From an uncultured Sphingorhabdus sp. (GTDB lineage: Bacteria; Pseudomonadota; Alphaproteobacteria; Sphingomonadales; Sphingomonadaceae), in the NCBI GenBank assembly GCA_947501885.1, contig CANMXN010000001.1:806001-870000 (forward strand): 64,000 bases of DNA, given 5' to 3'. Positions 28,515 through 39,127 of this stretch are shown here, one piece after another. Each line of letters begins with the position of its first letter. The first letter of the stretch is position 1. The notes beneath the pieces were generated by a model. The model was not told where the DNA came from and did not search any database. It saw nothing but the letters and a program-made list of their open reading frames with translations. The position numbers were made by a program, and so were the translations under genes.

Positions 28515-30575
28515 TTATTTAGATGCTAATGAAGAACCAACTCCAGTTGATCGAATAGCAATCGGTTTTTGTTTGTCTGGATCACTATCAATATAGGCTG
28601 GATTAAAGCGCTGTGCCCATTTTCCTGCCTCATCTAACCATTCGATATGAACATCTTCATAAGGCAGATTATGCGTTCCATCCTCTTGAACTATATATTT
28701 ATAATCTTGCCCTTCGACTTTACCAGATTTTTTAAGGTTGGAGACCAATATCCGTGATTGCTCCATCGGTATCCGTGCATCTTCCTTTGCTGCTACTATC
28801 AAAATAGGAGCCCAAGGACCATCCGTATGCCGGGCCGTTGATATTGAAATAAGGTCATCAGCTGTTGCCTGGAAGTTTGCCCCGAAAGAACCAAATTGCC
28901 TCGTATCAAAAGACTTCATTTTTGGAAAATCATAGATACCAGCACCCGCTATCGCACATTTCCATAGATCAGGATCGCGCTGTGCGCCTCTCCCAGCAGC
29001 ATAACCACCATATGACCAACCCATAATACAAGCTCGGTTTGAATCAATCAGACCTATCTTGGCAAACCAAGCCACAGCATCATTCAAATCATCTTGCATA
29101 CGATGGCCATAACCATTGGGCTTTCGGCCTTCCTTGACAAATTCTGGCCCATAACCGCCCGAACCGCGATAATTAGGTTGAATAACTACATAACCTTGTT
29201 CCGCCATTGATTGCGCCCATTGGTCAAAACGAACGGAGTCTGTAACACCAAACGGTCCACCATGCGGCATGACAATCACTGGCAAATTTTTACGATGTGT
29301 GCGGTGGCGGGGATAAGTAATGATGGCTTGAATTTTCATACCATCGCTGGCCTTATAATCCACAGCTTCGACTGGGTTTAACTCTGTATTTTTTAAAATA
29401 CTATTTTCATACCCAAGCAACTTAAACTTAACTGTATTATCGTTGTAATAATAATAAGTATCTCTCTGAGACGGCTTTGCAACTGCAATAATCATATGCT
29501 TTGCATCTTCACTTCTCGATATTATAGTTGTATTATTCTTGCCAAAATTATGCGTAAATAATGCCTCAATCTCTCTGGCGGTTTGGTCAATATATTTCAC
29601 ATAATTACGGCCATTAAATAATCTATAGCCAATTATATCATTATTAGTAACATTGGGTATAACGCCCCTTACATCATAGCCTTCGGTACCATAAACTTTC
29701 TCTAGTAATTCTTGCGTAGCCAAATTAACTTTATAAACAGCAGCATATCCCTCATGATTGGATAGCGTGTAAGCCATGTCAGGCTCATCTAGGAAAAGAA
29801 TTGGTGTTAGAGACCCAGTAGTAAAGCTCTCATCTTTGACTTTGGAAATAGCTTTCATAGGACCTTTATCAGATGAGCGATAAAGTGTTTTAGCTGTTCC
29901 TCCTCTTGAATTACCAACTCCTCCGCGTAAAAAACCATTATGATCTGCAAACCAGCTATCAACATCAGCGTTTACATTTTGTACGTTCGAATACTTCCCA
30001 CTTTTAACATCTATGTTTATAACTTCATTTAGCCTTGAATCAAGTTCTTGGCGTTGCACCATTATTTCTTCTTTTTCATGGTCTATATGAAGAATGTTGC
30101 TGGCGTTTCCTAGTGCTCCTTGCCATGCTAATGGGCGAGGTTTTCCACCTTTTGTGTCATAAGCAATTAAACGTGATATTATCCCGACACGACCATCAAA
30201 TACTCTATCAAGGCCTGTCGCGGAAACGACAATTGTTTCATTCCCAACCCATCTCCAAGCAAATATCTCTCTATCGCCAACGTCTCTAATAACCCCTGCC
30301 TTAGCTATGATATTTGGCCTTGCTCCTTTTTTTTGAATGTCTAGCCAAGCAATATAATTTTCACCATTATTAGCCAATTGGAACACAATTTTTGAGCCAT
30401 CTGGCGATAATCTAGGAGCATTAAAATTTGAATGCCTTCCAAAAACTTCGGTCGCAACACGTCCATTCTTAGCATCTGTAACAACTATTGGTTGGTTTTG
30501 AGCTTGAAGAGACGACGCCGTTGGAATGAGCATCATTGATGATACGGTCAATAAAGCAATGATATATTTTTTCAT
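28515..30575 (-). CDS. Secreted S9 family peptidase (prolyl oligopeptidase-like)
   Basis: From the ATG at 30575 (supported by AGGAG six bases upstream) the protein is 686 residues, starting with a signal peptide MKKYIIALLTVSSMM...SLQAQ. The first ~430 residues are beta-propeller-like; the C-terminal alpha/beta-hydrolase domain contains IMPHGGPFG-type oxyanion region (VIVMPHGGPFGVTD), the nucleophile elbow GWSYGGYA, the acid region AAKEDARIP and the His in EDGTHNLP, so the triad is complete. The family cleaves oligopeptides, often as dipeptidyl or acylaminoacyl peptidases; here in the periplasm. The longer frame to 30650 has no Shine-Dalgarno. Confidence 0.9.
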   Translation of the reverse strand: MKKYIIALLTVSSMMLIPTASSLQAQNQPIVVTDAKNGRVATEVFGRHSNFNAPRLSPDGSKIVFQLANNGENYIAWLDIQKKGARPNIIAKAGVIRDVGDREIFAWRWVGNETIVVSATGLDRVFDGRVGIISRLIAYDTKGGKPRPLAWQGALGNASNILHIDHEKEEIMVQRQELDSRLNEVINIDVKSGKYSNVQNVNADVDSWFADHNGFLRGGVGNSRGGTAKTLYRSSDKGPMKAISKVKDESFTTGSLTPILFLDEPDMAYTLSNHEGYAAVYKVNLATQELLEKVYGTEGYDVRGVIPNVTNNDIIGYRLFNGRNYVKYIDQTAREIEALFTHNFGKNNTTIISRSEDAKHMIIAVAKPSQRDTYYYYNDNTVKFKLLGYENSILKNTELNPVEAVDYKASDGMKIQAIITYPRHRTHRKNLPVIVMPHGGPFGVTDSVRFDQWAQSMAEQGYVVIQPNYRGSGGYGPEFVKEGRKPNGYGHRMQDDLNDAVAWFAKIGLIDSNRACIMGWSYGGYAAGRGAQRDPDLWKCAIAGAGIYDFPKMKSFDTRQFGSFGANFQATADDLISISTARHTDGPWAPILIVAAKEDARIPMEQSRILVSNLKKSGKVEGQDYKYIVQEDGTHNLPYEDVHIEWLDEAGKWAQRFNPAYIDSDPDKQKPIAIRSTGVGSSLASK

Positions 30576-30725
30576 ATTATACTCCTGAATAATCCTGAGT
30601 TTATTTATGAATGTATCATAACAATTTTCTATATCAAGGCACAGAAACAATTTATTCCTTATTTTAAATATATAGGCTCCTTAAATATTAACAGAATAAC
30701 AAGAGTATTGCTACCGTAGCATGGA

Positions 30726-30758
30726 AAGACCCGCCAGATATTCATCCAGCGGGCCTTT
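30726..30758 (-). terminator. Terminator-like hairpin after hppA
   Basis: AAAG-x-CCCGC on one side pairs with GCGGG-x-CTTT on the other around a loop of about 13 bases, 21 bases beyond the hppA stop. The plus-strand tail (CTTTCTTTT) is T-rich as well, so it may act in both directions. Confidence 0.55.
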
Positions 30759-30778
30759 CTTTTATTAATGTATATTAT

Positions 30779-32896
30779 TTATACAGCGCCATGCGCCAAA
30801 GCAGCCAATAGAAGCAAAGCCACAATATTGGTGATTTTAATCATAGGGTTAACCGCAGGGCCAGCCGTATCTTTATACGGATCGCCCACAGTATCGCCTG
30901 TCACAGCCGCTTTATGCGCCTCTGACCCTTTACCGCCATGATTGCCATCTTCGATATATTTCTTGGCATTATCCCAAGCACCGCCGCCTGCTGTCATCGA
31001 CAGAGCAACGAATAGACCAGAGACAATCACACCAAGCAATAACGCACCAAGAGCCGCAAAGCCCTGCGCCTGATCACCGGAAGCCCAGTAAATCGCGAAA
31101 TAAACCACGACAGGCGCAAGGACGGGAAGCAAGGATGGAATAATCATTTCCTTAATCGCGGCCTTGGTGACCAAATCAACGGTACGCGCATAATCAGGAC
31201 GAGATGACCCATCCATAATGCCTTTATCGGCTGCAAATTGTGCACGGACGTCTTTTACAACGTCACCCGCTGCACGGCCAACGGCCGTCATACCCATCGC
31301 CCCAAAGAGATAGGGTAATAATGCACCCAATAACAAACCAACAATCACATAGGGGTTTTCCAAGCTAAAATCGACTGTCAGGTTCGGGAAGAACTCTTTC
31401 AGATCGATTGTATAGGCCGAGAATAGCACCAATGCTGCCAATCCCGCGCTGCCAATAGCATAGCCTTTGGTCACTGCTTTTGTAGTATTGCCAACTGCAT
31501 CAAGCGCATCGGTTTTTTCACGAACGCTCTCGTCTAGGCCAGCCATTTCAGCAATGCCGCCCGCATTATCGGTAACAGGCCCATAAGCATCAAGCGCCAC
31601 GACCATACCCGCCAAAGCAAGCATAGCAGTAGCCGCAAAAGCAATGCCGATCAAACCAGCCAATTGATAGGCCGCGATAATGCCGATAACGATTACTAAG
31701 GTTGGAAGCGCGGTTGATTCAAGGCTAATAGCTAGACCTTGAATAACGTTAGTACCATGTCCCGTTTCTGATGATTTGGCGATAGAACGCACGGGACGAT
31801 ATTCTGTGCCCGTATAATATTCGGTAATCCAAATGATAATGCCTGTGACAGCCAGACCAACAAGCGAACAATAGAATAAAGCGCGCCCTGTAAAGCCGCC
31901 CTCACCCGATAAATCACCGCCAATGAGTGCGTTCATATCACCAAGCGCATATTGCGTGGCAAACCAAATGGCGGGAATAGACAAAATAGCCGTAACCAAA
32001 AAGCCTTTATACAAAGCACCCATGATGGACCCAGATTTTCCAAGACGCACAAAATATGTACCAATGATAGAAGTGATAATGCAAACACCGCCAATAAGAA
32101 GCGGTAAGCTCATTAATGGGGTAAGCAAATCACCTGCACTGCTGCCAAGCAGAAGCGCGATTAAAACCATTGTAGCACCAACAGTCACCACATAAGTTTC
32201 AAACAAGTCAGCGGCCATACCAGCACAATCACCAACATTATCACCAACATTATCAGCAATAGTTGCTGGGTTACGCGGATCATCCTCTGGGATACCAGCT
32301 TCAACCTTACCCACCAAATCAGCACCAACGTCAGCGGCTTTGGTAAAGATACCGCCGCCCAAACGGGCAAAGATAGAAATAAGCGATGCGCCAAATGCTA
32401 ATGCTACTAATGCATCAATAACGGGGCGGCTATCAGGAGCTGCACCGCCAATTTCGGTCAAATACCAAAAGAAACCTGCGATAGCGAGCAATGCCAATCC
32501 CGCAACCAGCATCCCCGTAACCGCACCTGCGCGGAAAGCAACGGTTAAACCTTGTTGCAGGCCTTCACTGGCAGCTTGGGCGGTACGAACATTGGAACGC
32601 ACCGAGATATTCATGCCGATATAGCCAGCAACGCCCGATAAAACCGCACCGATAATAAAACCAATAGTGGAATTTAAGCCCAAAAATACAAATACCAAAA
32701 TAGCGACGACAACGCCCACGATTCCGATCGTGCGATATTGACGTCCTAGATAGGCTTGAGCGCCTTCTTGAATAGCGCCAGCAATTTCTTGCATTTTCTC
32801 ATTACCAGCCGATGCGCTCAGCACCTGCCTACTTGTGACAAAACCGTATAATACAGCAATGGCACCGCAAATTATTGCGATTACAACCAATGACAT
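30779..32896 (-). CDS. hppA: K+-insensitive proton-translocating pyrophosphatase
   Basis: A 705-residue membrane protein with about 16 hydrophobic segments that couples pyrophosphate hydrolysis to proton export across the inner membrane. Substrate motifs [30 protein letters not shown] and the second acidic block [16 protein letters not shown] are present. At the position that decides cation dependence it reads [10 protein letters not shown]: Lys and Thr there mark the K+-independent subfamily. GGGAGGGG is a strong Shine-Dalgarno before the ATG. It follows thiL at 137 bases in the same direction, the common sphingomonad order. Confidence 0.96.
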   Translation of the reverse strand: MSLVVIAIICGAIAVLYGFVTSRQVLSASAGNEKMQEIAGAIQEGAQAYLGRQYRTIGIVGVVVAILVFVFLGLNSTIGFIIGAVLSGVAGYIGMNISVRSNVRTAQAASEGLQQGLTVAFRAGAVTGMLVAGLALLAIAGFFWYLTEIGGAAPDSRPVIDALVALAFGASLISIFARLGGGIFTKAADVGADLVGKVEAGIPEDDPRNPATIADNVGDNVGDCAGMAADLFETYVVTVGATMVLIALLLGSSAGDLLTPLMSLPLLIGGVCIITSIIGTYFVRLGKSGSIMGALYKGFLVTAILSIPAIWFATQYALGDMNALIGGDLSGEGGFTGRALFYCSLVGLAVTGIIIWITEYYTGTEYRPVRSIAKSSETGHGTNVIQGLAISLESTALPTLVIVIGIIAAYQLAGLIGIAFAATAMLALAGMVVALDAYGPVTDNAGGIAEMAGLDESVREKTDALDAVGNTTKAVTKGYAIGSAGLAALVLFSAYTIDLKEFFPNLTVDFSLENPYVIVGLLLGALLPYLFGAMGMTAVGRAAGDVVKDVRAQFAADKGIMDGSSRPDYARTVDLVTKAAIKEMIIPSLLPVLAPVVVYFAIYWASGDQAQGFAALGALLLGVIVSGLFVALSMTAGGGAWDNAKKYIEDGNHGGKGSEAHKAAVTGDTVGDPYKDTAGPAVNPMIKITNIVALLLLAALAHGAV

Positions 32897-33033
32897 TAAA
32901 TGCCCCTCCCTTAAATATTATTACTCTTATACCCAAATAGGTATTTCTCCGCTGGCCGGTATAAGGCGGCTTTTATGGGCTTTGCAAGATGTAAAGCGGC
33001 CTATAAGATAAATAATTGTTTATAAGCTCAATC

Positions 33034-33948
33034 TCAATGTTGATAACCTATAGAAGAAGGCAATGCGATACTGTCTCCATGATGGGTCAATTGCACTCCA
33101 TTCCCTTGCGTAAATTCACCAATGGCTATTGTCTCAGAAGGTATATCAGCATCTCTATCGGCCGAAAATAACAATACATAATCATCGCCCCATGATGATG
33201 CTTTTAGTATCGCATCACGGTCCCAACCTATATGTTCGATATAGTCTTTACTCAGCGGAATATTATCCAACTCGATAACAGCACGTAACTGGCTAGCATC
33301 CGCCATGCGCTGCGTATCGATTAATAAACCATCAGATACATCCATCATCGCATGAACATTGGACGCAATCCTTTGCCCCAGAGACAAATGGGGTATAGGC
33401 CGATTATAAACCATCACCAGAGGATTATTGTCATCATAGCTACCAGAGCTAACCATCTCATAGCCTGCATAAGCATCACCAACAGGGCCAGAGAGATAGA
33501 GTATATCCCCTGCTTTGGCATCACTACGCGATGGAATATGGCTATGCTGGCTTTGCCCGATAGCAGTGAGCGATAATATGCGTTTTTCCGATGACACCGT
33601 ATCACCGCCTAATAATGTAACATTATAATGGCTCAATGCATCCTGAAACCCAGCCGCAAATTTACGGTCCCATGCATCATCACTCAGAGTAAATCCCAGC
33701 ATAACGCCAATAGGGTACGCGCCCTTAGCCGCCAAATCGGATAAATTAACCGCCAATAATTTCCATGCTATATCGGCTGGGTTAGCATCGTTAAAATAAT
33801 GAACACCTTGCACCATCATGTCTTTGGTGATGATAAGTTGCCTGTCACCAAATGGAATGACCGCTGCATCATCATCTAGGCCGCGCGCACCATCATGCAG
33901 CGGTATATTTCTCAACAGATCAATAAATTCACGCTCTCTCAAGGGCAT
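33034..33948 (-). CDS. thiL: Thiamine-monophosphate kinase
   Basis: A 304-residue enzyme from the ATG at 33948 (MPLREREFIDLLRN), chosen because the family N-terminus begins there; an ATG nine codons earlier is possible. It phosphorylates thiamine monophosphate to the diphosphate cofactor. Motifs: LDDDAAVIPF (ATP and Mg binding), ITKDMMVQGVHYF, LLGGDTVSS, MDVSDGLLID and SSWGDDYVLLFS. Its start lies inside the 3' end of the esterase gene (20-base overlap), so the two are translationally coupled. Confidence 0.93.
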   Translation of the reverse strand: MPLREREFIDLLRNIPLHDGARGLDDDAAVIPFGDRQLIITKDMMVQGVHYFNDANPADIAWKLLAVNLSDLAAKGAYPIGVMLGFTLSDDAWDRKFAAGFQDALSHYNVTLLGGDTVSSEKRILSLTAIGQSQHSHIPSRSDAKAGDILYLSGPVGDAYAGYEMVSSGSYDDNNPLVMVYNRPIPHLSLGQRIASNVHAMMDVSDGLLIDTQRMADASQLRAVIELDNIPLSKDYIEHIGWDRDAILKASSWGDDYVLLFSADRDADIPSETIAIGEFTQGNGVQLTHHGDSIALPSSIGYQH

Positions 33949-34858
33949 GTTCCATAGCCAGCCTGATCGATGCATTGGCCCGTTTGCTCACATTCGCTTT
34001 GGGAGCAAAACCATTAAAACCATGCGGCGCATTAGGGAATATTGCCAATTCTGTTGCAACGCCAGCATCGCTTAGCCTTTGCGCAAATATCTTATTTTCA
34101 TCCAAGAATAAATCCATATCACCGCACATAATATAGGTTGGCGGTAATCCCGATACATCATCTGCTCGCGCTGCCGCTGCATAGGGGCTTGCACCTTTTT
34201 CTTCGGCATATAAAGACCAAGCAAAGAGCGAAACATCTCGATTCCAAATCGACGGCGGAATGTCCATATGCCCCGATGCTGTATCATGCTGATCATCAAG
34301 CATAGGATAGAAGAGCAATTGAAAATCAAGAGACGGCCCATTTCTGTCACGGTTTAATAAGGCACTGCTAGCGGCCAATCCGCCGCCCGCGCTTGCTCCT
34401 GCTAATGCTATTTTTCTCGGGTTTATATGACGCGCTACATATTCAATCACGCCGCATACATCATGGGCCGCAGCAGGAGAACGATGCTCTGGCGCCATGC
34501 GATAATCCACCGATATGACAGGGCAAAGCGCAGCAAAACTCTGCGCCACCAAATCATCAGCATCACCAATGATATAACCACCGCCGTGAAGCCAAATAAT
34601 GATGCAATCAGGATAGAGCATATCGCGCTGCGCAAATTCTATGACGCGTACATCAGGTTCGCCTTCTAACCCTGTGATATTATATTCTTCTTTTGTCCCA
34701 TGAAATGGCGGCGCCAATGTTTCAAGATGCTTGCGATACTCGTTAAAAAAAGCGCGAACCGCTGGAATATCGGCTTGCATCATCTGTAATAGATTGGGCG
34801 CATCAGCAGGAAAAGCATCGGACAATTGCGGGTCTATTTTTGCAAAAAAATCATGCAT
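33929..34858 (-). CDS. Alpha/beta hydrolase, hormone-sensitive-lipase type esterase
   Basis: A 309-residue family IV esterase. HGGGYIIGD (from residue 91) is the oxyanion-hole motif, GASAGGG the nucleophile elbow with Ser156, and the acid and His lie in CGDMDLFLDEN and NAPHGFNGF. No signal peptide, so it is cytoplasmic. It sits between nusB and thiL, genes that are usually adjacent in this order of bacteria, and overlaps thiL, so it appears inserted into a housekeeping operon. The substrate is probably a short-chain carboxylic ester (family knowledge). Confidence 0.88.
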   Translation of the reverse strand: MHDFFAKIDPQLSDAFPADAPNLLQMMQADIPAVRAFFNEYRKHLETLAPPFHGTKEEYNITGLEGEPDVRVIEFAQRDMLYPDCIIIWLHGGGYIIGDADDLVAQSFAALCPVISVDYRMAPEHRSPAAAHDVCGVIEYVARHINPRKIALAGASAGGGLAASSALLNRDRNGPSLDFQLLFYPMLDDQHDTASGHMDIPPSIWNRDVSLFAWSLYAEEKGASPYAAAARADDVSGLPPTYIMCGDMDLFLDENKIFAQRLSDAGVATELAIFPNAPHGFNGFAPKANVSKRANASIRLAMEHALERA

Positions 34859-34878
34859 ATAATGCTTCTCCTTAAAGC

Positions 34879-35331
34879 TTATTTACGAACCTCTTTGGCA
34901 ATATTGTCAAGCAGTCCATTGACGAAATGCGCTTCTTTCTGGTCAAAAAATGCATGCGCTACATCGACATATTCGTTAATGACCGCCGCCTTTGGCACAT
35001 CTTTGCGCGCCAATAGCTCATAACAGCCGCAGCGCAATATTTGCAGCATGGTGGGGTCCAAACGCTCAATTTTCCATTTTTCATTCAAATGAGATGAAAT
35101 CAGTGTATCAAATTCTGTACGTCTTACATCGACACCGCTTACCACATCATCAAAAAATATCTGATCAGCCTCGGCATATTGTTCATCTTCAATCTCGGCT
35201 CCTAGGCGGTGCATATGAAATTCTGATAATAATTTAGCAACGCTAATATCTTCCATATCCATTTGATACAGTGCCTGCACAGCGGCTAGTCTGGCGGCGG
35301 AACGGGCTTGCGTTTTGGCTTGCTTGCTCAT
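34879..35331 (-). CDS. nusB: Transcription antitermination factor NusB
   Basis: A 150-residue all-helical RNA-binding protein that with NusE (S10) binds boxA RNA during rRNA transcription. It starts [24 protein letters not shown], the NusB Arg-rich helix, and ends with VINEYVDVAHAFFDQKEAHFVNGLLDNIA, the family's most conserved block. Its ATG overlaps the hisD stop as ATGA (4 bases). Confidence 0.95.
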   Translation of the reverse strand: MSKQAKTQARSAARLAAVQALYQMDMEDISVAKLLSEFHMHRLGAEIEDEQYAEADQIFFDDVVSGVDVRRTEFDTLISSHLNEKWKIERLDPTMLQILRCGCYELLARKDVPKAAVINEYVDVAHAFFDQKEAHFVNGLLDNIAKEVRK

Positions 35332-36620
35332 TTCATTCTTTTCCTTACGCTCAATGCATGGGCAGGCAAACCTTCTGCATCCGCCAATAAAGCCGCCGAC
35401 GGCCCAATAGCATTAAAATTATTCTCATCCATCGCAATGAAACTGATACGCTTCATAAAATCTAGAACCGACAGTCCCGATGCAAAACGCGCACGCCGTC
35501 CCGTGGGCAATACATGGTTGGGTCCAGCGATATAATCACCAATGGCCTCTGGTGTGTGCCGTCCTAAAAACACTGACCCTGCATGCTTGATATGCGCGAA
35601 TAAAGCCTCAGGATTATCAACTGCCAGCTCCACATGTTCACCCGCGAGACGATTAACCATCGGCATAGCAGATTCCAATGTTTCACATATAATGATCGCG
35701 CCATTATCTCTCCAACTTGCACGCGCAACATCAGCGGTACTTAGCGTATCAATGATATTGTCCACCTCAATGGCAACTTTATCAGCGAAATCATCATCAT
35801 CGGTAAATAATATAGATTGGCTGGTAGGATCATGCTCGGCTTGTGATAAAAGATCTGCTGCAATCCAGCTCGGATCATTTTTACCATCGGCCACCACAAT
35901 AATCTCACTAGGCCCTGCCACCATATCAATACCAACCGTGCCATAAACTTGGCGCTTAGCTTCGGCCACCCAAGCATTGCCAGGTCCCGTAATCACATCA
36001 ACGGGCGCAATATTCTCGCACCCATAGGCCAGCGCTGCTATGGCCTGCGCTCCACCAATTCGCCAAATTTCATCGACTCCTGCAATAGCCGCAGCGGCCA
36101 ACACCGTCTGATTTAGTTCGCCTTTTGGTGTCGGCGTTACCATCACCAAACGCTCAACGCCTGCCACTTTAGCGGGGATAGCATTCATGAATACCGATGA
36201 TGGATAAGCAGCCCTTCCGCCCGGCACATAAACACCCGCTGCATCCACCGCGTTCCATTTTGCGCCAAGGCGAATATTATCTGCATCCAGATAGTCCCGA
36301 TCCTCTGGCTTTTGCGCTTCATGATAAGCCGCAATACGTTTGGCCGCCAGTTCGAGTGCATCACGTAATTTAGGGTCTAAACCTTCCAATGCGGTTTGGC
36401 ATTGCACTTTGCTGATGCTCCACCCTTCCGAAGCAAGATCAAAGCCATCAAATTTTTGTGTTAATGCTGCAATCGCCATATCACCGTCACTGCGCACTTG
36501 ATCGATGATCGCGCGCACATCGCTACTCACATCTTCATCACTGCCGCGCCCATCATTGACGAGATCATCAAAGACCTGAGCAAAATTCGGGTCAGAAAAT
36601 TTAAGCCGCTGCATCATCAT
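35328..36620 (-). CDS. hisD: Histidinol dehydrogenase
   Basis: A 430-residue enzyme oxidising L-histidinol to histidine in two NAD-dependent steps. Conserved blocks: [39 protein letters not shown] (as [12 protein letters not shown]), [43 protein letters not shown] (zinc ligands), GEHVELAVD and [19 protein letters not shown]. Start choices are three consecutive ATGs (36620, 36617, 36614). It overlaps the end of hisG by 20 bases and nusB by 4, making a tight operon. Confidence 0.97.
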   Translation of the reverse strand: MMMQRLKFSDPNFAQVFDDLVNDGRGSDEDVSSDVRAIIDQVRSDGDMAIAALTQKFDGFDLASEGWSISKVQCQTALEGLDPKLRDALELAAKRIAAYHEAQKPEDRDYLDADNIRLGAKWNAVDAAGVYVPGGRAAYPSSVFMNAIPAKVAGVERLVMVTPTPKGELNQTVLAAAAIAGVDEIWRIGGAQAIAALAYGCENIAPVDVITGPGNAWVAEAKRQVYGTVGIDMVAGPSEIIVVADGKNDPSWIAADLLSQAEHDPTSQSILFTDDDDFADKVAIEVDNIIDTLSTADVARASWRDNGAIIICETLESAMPMVNRLAGEHVELAVDNPEALFAHIKHAGSVFLGRHTPEAIGDYIAGPNHVLPTGRRARFASGLSVLDFMKRISFIAMDENNFNAIGPSAALLADAEGLPAHALSVRKRMK

Positions 36621-37266
36621 TCACCAATTTGCGGAAATCTTCTACAATTTTAAGGACGATATTGCTCTGTTTTTTAAAGGCTGCCCGATTAGCAATCAAG
36701 CTAGAAGAGATGTGCATAATGACCTCGCTCTCGACAAGGCCATTTTCTTTCAATGTGCGGCCCGATTCCACCAGATCAACAATATGATTGGCAAGGCCCA
36801 GTGATGGCGCCAATTCCATAGCCCCGTTTAATTTAACGCATTCAGCCTGTATCCCTTTTGCGGCATAATAGCGGCTCGTAAGATTGGGATATTTGGTCGC
36901 CACTCTTATGTGGCTAGGCCTAATTTTATCGACCATATCACTAAAATCAGCAGGCTTTGCAACAGAGAGACGGCATCCACCAATCCCCAAATCAACGGGC
37001 GCATATAGCTCGCTATAATCAAATTCTTCGATAACATCGCTGCCAACAACACCGATATGCGCAGCGCCATGTGCAACGAAAGTTGCCACATCAAAAGCAC
37101 GCACACGAATGATTTTAATATCATCACGATTGGTCGCAAATTGCAAAGCACGGCTTTCTTTGTTAAAAAAATCTACTTCGGGTTCAATTCCCACCGCTTT
37201 TAACAGCGGAATTGCATCGCTTAAAATACGCCCTTTCGGGAGTGCAAAGATAATAGGGTCGGCCAT
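36601..37266 (-). CDS. hisG: ATP phosphoribosyltransferase, short form
   Basis: A 221-residue enzyme from the start [15 protein letters not shown]; an upstream ATG at 37290 would add eight residues. It joins ATP and PRPP in the first step of histidine biosynthesis. Motifs seen: [20 protein letters not shown] and the PRPP loop [23 protein letters not shown] region with [10 protein letters not shown]. It lacks the ~80-residue C-terminal regulatory domain of long HisG, so it should need the HisZ partner, which is not in this window. Confidence 0.94.
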   Translation of the reverse strand: MADPIIFALPKGRILSDAIPLLKAVGIEPEVDFFNKESRALQFATNRDDIKIIRVRAFDVATFVAHGAAHIGVVGSDVIEEFDYSELYAPVDLGIGGCRLSVAKPADFSDMVDKIRPSHIRVATKYPNLTSRYYAAKGIQAECVKLNGAMELAPSLGLANHIVDLVESGRTLKENGLVESEVIMHISSSLIANRAAFKKQSNIVLKIVEDFRKLVNDDAAA

Positions 37267-37328
37267 AAGGAGCGCTTTACGCGGCTTCATCGCTCTGCGC
37301 AACTACAAGATAATTAGGATGATAATTT

Positions 37329-38387
37329 ATGAGCATTTCGGCCCAACAAAAAGAAAAAATTAATGCAGGATATGAACAGCAAATTGCCTATTGCACCGCC
37401 AATGATGCACCTCTGACGGCCAGTATTTGCCGCGCTATCATGACTATAGCCGATGAAAGCACGCGCACAGGGGCGCGGATTATGAATTGGAGCGGTGCAG
37501 TTATCCCCGAGGCCCTGCCATTGCGCAGTGCAGCGCCCTTTCATGCGCTCTATCAATCGGGCAAGGCTCCTTATCTTGCTGCGCTATATGAAGGAGAAAC
37601 GAGCAATCAAAAACAGATTAATGGCCTTATCAATAAGGCTTTGCATGAATTTGATGATGAAATCTATCCATGGCTTGATACCCCGCCGCAAACCAACGAG
37701 CCTGGGCGTTGCGCAGCATTAATGGGTGGTTTGATGATGTTATCACAGCGGCATAATTTACCAATTGAGATATTAGAAATTGGATCAAGCGCTGGTTTAA
37801 ACCTCAATATCCACCGCTATGCCTTTGATCTTGGTGGTGTGAGAGTGGGTCCTAGCGACAGTAAAATCCTAATTAAGCCTAAATGGCGCGGCGCAGATAC
37901 TCCGCCTCCAGTTCAGCCAAATATAGTATCAACCAGAGGTGTTGATCTCTATCCGATGGATTGCAAGGATGAGCGAACCAGCGAGAGGTTAATGGCCTAT
38001 GTCTGGCCAGAACAAAAATTGCGGCTAGAGCGCACCGCTGCAGCCATAGCAATGGCGCGTAAAAACCCAGTTGATTTATCACAAGGCGATGCTGCCGATT
38101 GGATAGAAGAACAATTATCCCAGCCACAAGAAGAAGGCACTGTGCGCGTTTTAATGCACTCTATCGTCTGGCAATATCTGCCAAAAGCAACACAAGAGCG
38201 CATCACTATTGCGATGGAAAAGGCAGGCCAAAATGCCGATGATAATAGGCCTTTAGCTTGGGCTGCACTCGAAACCAATCAGAGCATGAAGCAGCATGAA
38301 CTGAGCATAAGGTCATGGCCTGATCATAGCGATGCGCAAATATTGGGCCATTCCCATGCGCATGGGTTTTGGGTTAATTGGCTATAA
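37329..38387 (+). CDS. DUF2332 family protein
   Basis: A 352-residue protein. DUF2332 traits are FHALYQSGKAPYLAALY near residue 70, LGQ-like LLMGGLMMLSQRH followed by the SAM-binding-like ILEIGSSAGLNLNIHRY, and RVLMHSIVWQYLPKATQERI. The IGSSAGLNL motif hints at a methyltransferase-like fold, but function is not established. It is divergent from hisG across only 62 bases. No regulator is nearby. Confidence 0.82.
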   Translation: MSISAQQKEKINAGYEQQIAYCTANDAPLTASICRAIMTIADESTRTGARIMNWSGAVIPEALPLRSAAPFHALYQSGKAPYLAALYEGETSNQKQINGLINKALHEFDDEIYPWLDTPPQTNEPGRCAALMGGLMMLSQRHNLPIEILEIGSSAGLNLNIHRYAFDLGGVRVGPSDSKILIKPKWRGADTPPPVQPNIVSTRGVDLYPMDCKDERTSERLMAYVWPEQKLRLERTAAAIAMARKNPVDLSQGDAADWIEEQLSQPQEEGTVRVLMHSIVWQYLPKATQERITIAMEKAGQNADDNRPLAWAALETNQSMKQHELSIRSWPDHSDAQILGHSHAHGFWVNWL

Positions 38388-38392
38388 GATGT

Positions 38393-38800
38393 TTATAAAC
38401 GCATCGGATCAGATATAGTGCGTTCGCTTTGCACCGTACCCGTATTCAGCGTGCTCGCAGGCTCTAGCATCAATATATGGCATTCATCGCTCAGTGATTC
38501 TGGGCGATGTTCCACACCATGCGGCACGATAATCATCTCGCCCTCATCTAAATCCACTGCGCGTTCAGCCAGAGGGGCAGCGCACTTATCACGCAATCCC
38601 ATACGCAACTTGCCCTTAATCACAAGGAATAGCTCATCCTCAATCTCATGATGGTGCCAATCAAATTGCCCTTTGAATTTGGCAATTTTCACCTGCATAT
38701 CATTAATATCACCAGCGATACGCGGCGACCATGCTTCGGATATGGTCGAAAAAGCATCGGCGAGATTTACTTTGCCGACCTTCGTCACATCTTGCTTCAT
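38393..38800 (-). CDS. Cupin domain protein
   Basis: A 135-residue single cupin. Motif 1 is FDWHHHEIEDELFLVIKGKL (three His from residue 49, then Glu) and motif 2 is VPHGVEHRPESLSDECHILM, giving the usual His/Glu metal site. It overlaps the bolA stop by four bases (ATGA) and so is cotranscribed with it. The substrate is unknown. Confidence 0.87.
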   Translation of the reverse strand: MKQDVTKVGKVNLADAFSTISEAWSPRIAGDINDMQVKIAKFKGQFDWHHHEIEDELFLVIKGKLRMGLRDKCAAPLAERAVDLDEGEMIIVPHGVEHRPESLSDECHILMLEPASTLNTGTVQSERTISDPMRL

Positions 38801-39078
38801 CGCGGCACGCTCGCCTTAATCGCCATCGCATGAACTTTTTCATCCATCAAATCACCAAGCGCTGCATTGACCAAGCGCTGCATTGCCACGCGGTTTTTAC
38901 CAATGAATTGATCGCTCTCTATTTCGACGCTGAAATGCGATTCCCCCGTGCCATTGTCACCGCTATGGCCGCTATGCATCGCACTGTCATTAGTGATGAT
39001 TAACTTGCTAGGCGATAGCCCTGCGATTAATCTTTTTTCGATTTCGGCCTCAATTGGCCCTTTTGATTCGTTACTCAT
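38797..39078 (-). CDS. BolA family protein
   Basis: A 93-residue protein with the BolA fold: IEAEIEKRLIAGLSPSKLII, HSGHSGDNGTGESHFSVEIE with conserved His, and the C-terminal FIGKNRVAMQRLVNAALGDL ending HAMAIKAS. BolA proteins act with monothiol glutaredoxins in Fe-S cluster handling. It is divergent from the J-domain gene, the usual arrangement in related genomes. Confidence 0.93.
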   Translation of the reverse strand: MSNESKGPIEAEIEKRLIAGLSPSKLIITNDSAMHSGHSGDNGTGESHFSVEIESDQFIGKNRVAMQRLVNAALGDLMDEKVHAMAIKASVPR

Positions 39079-39127
39079 ACTGTTTATATAGGCTTTAACA
39101 GCAACATTCCGAAACCATTATCTCCCC

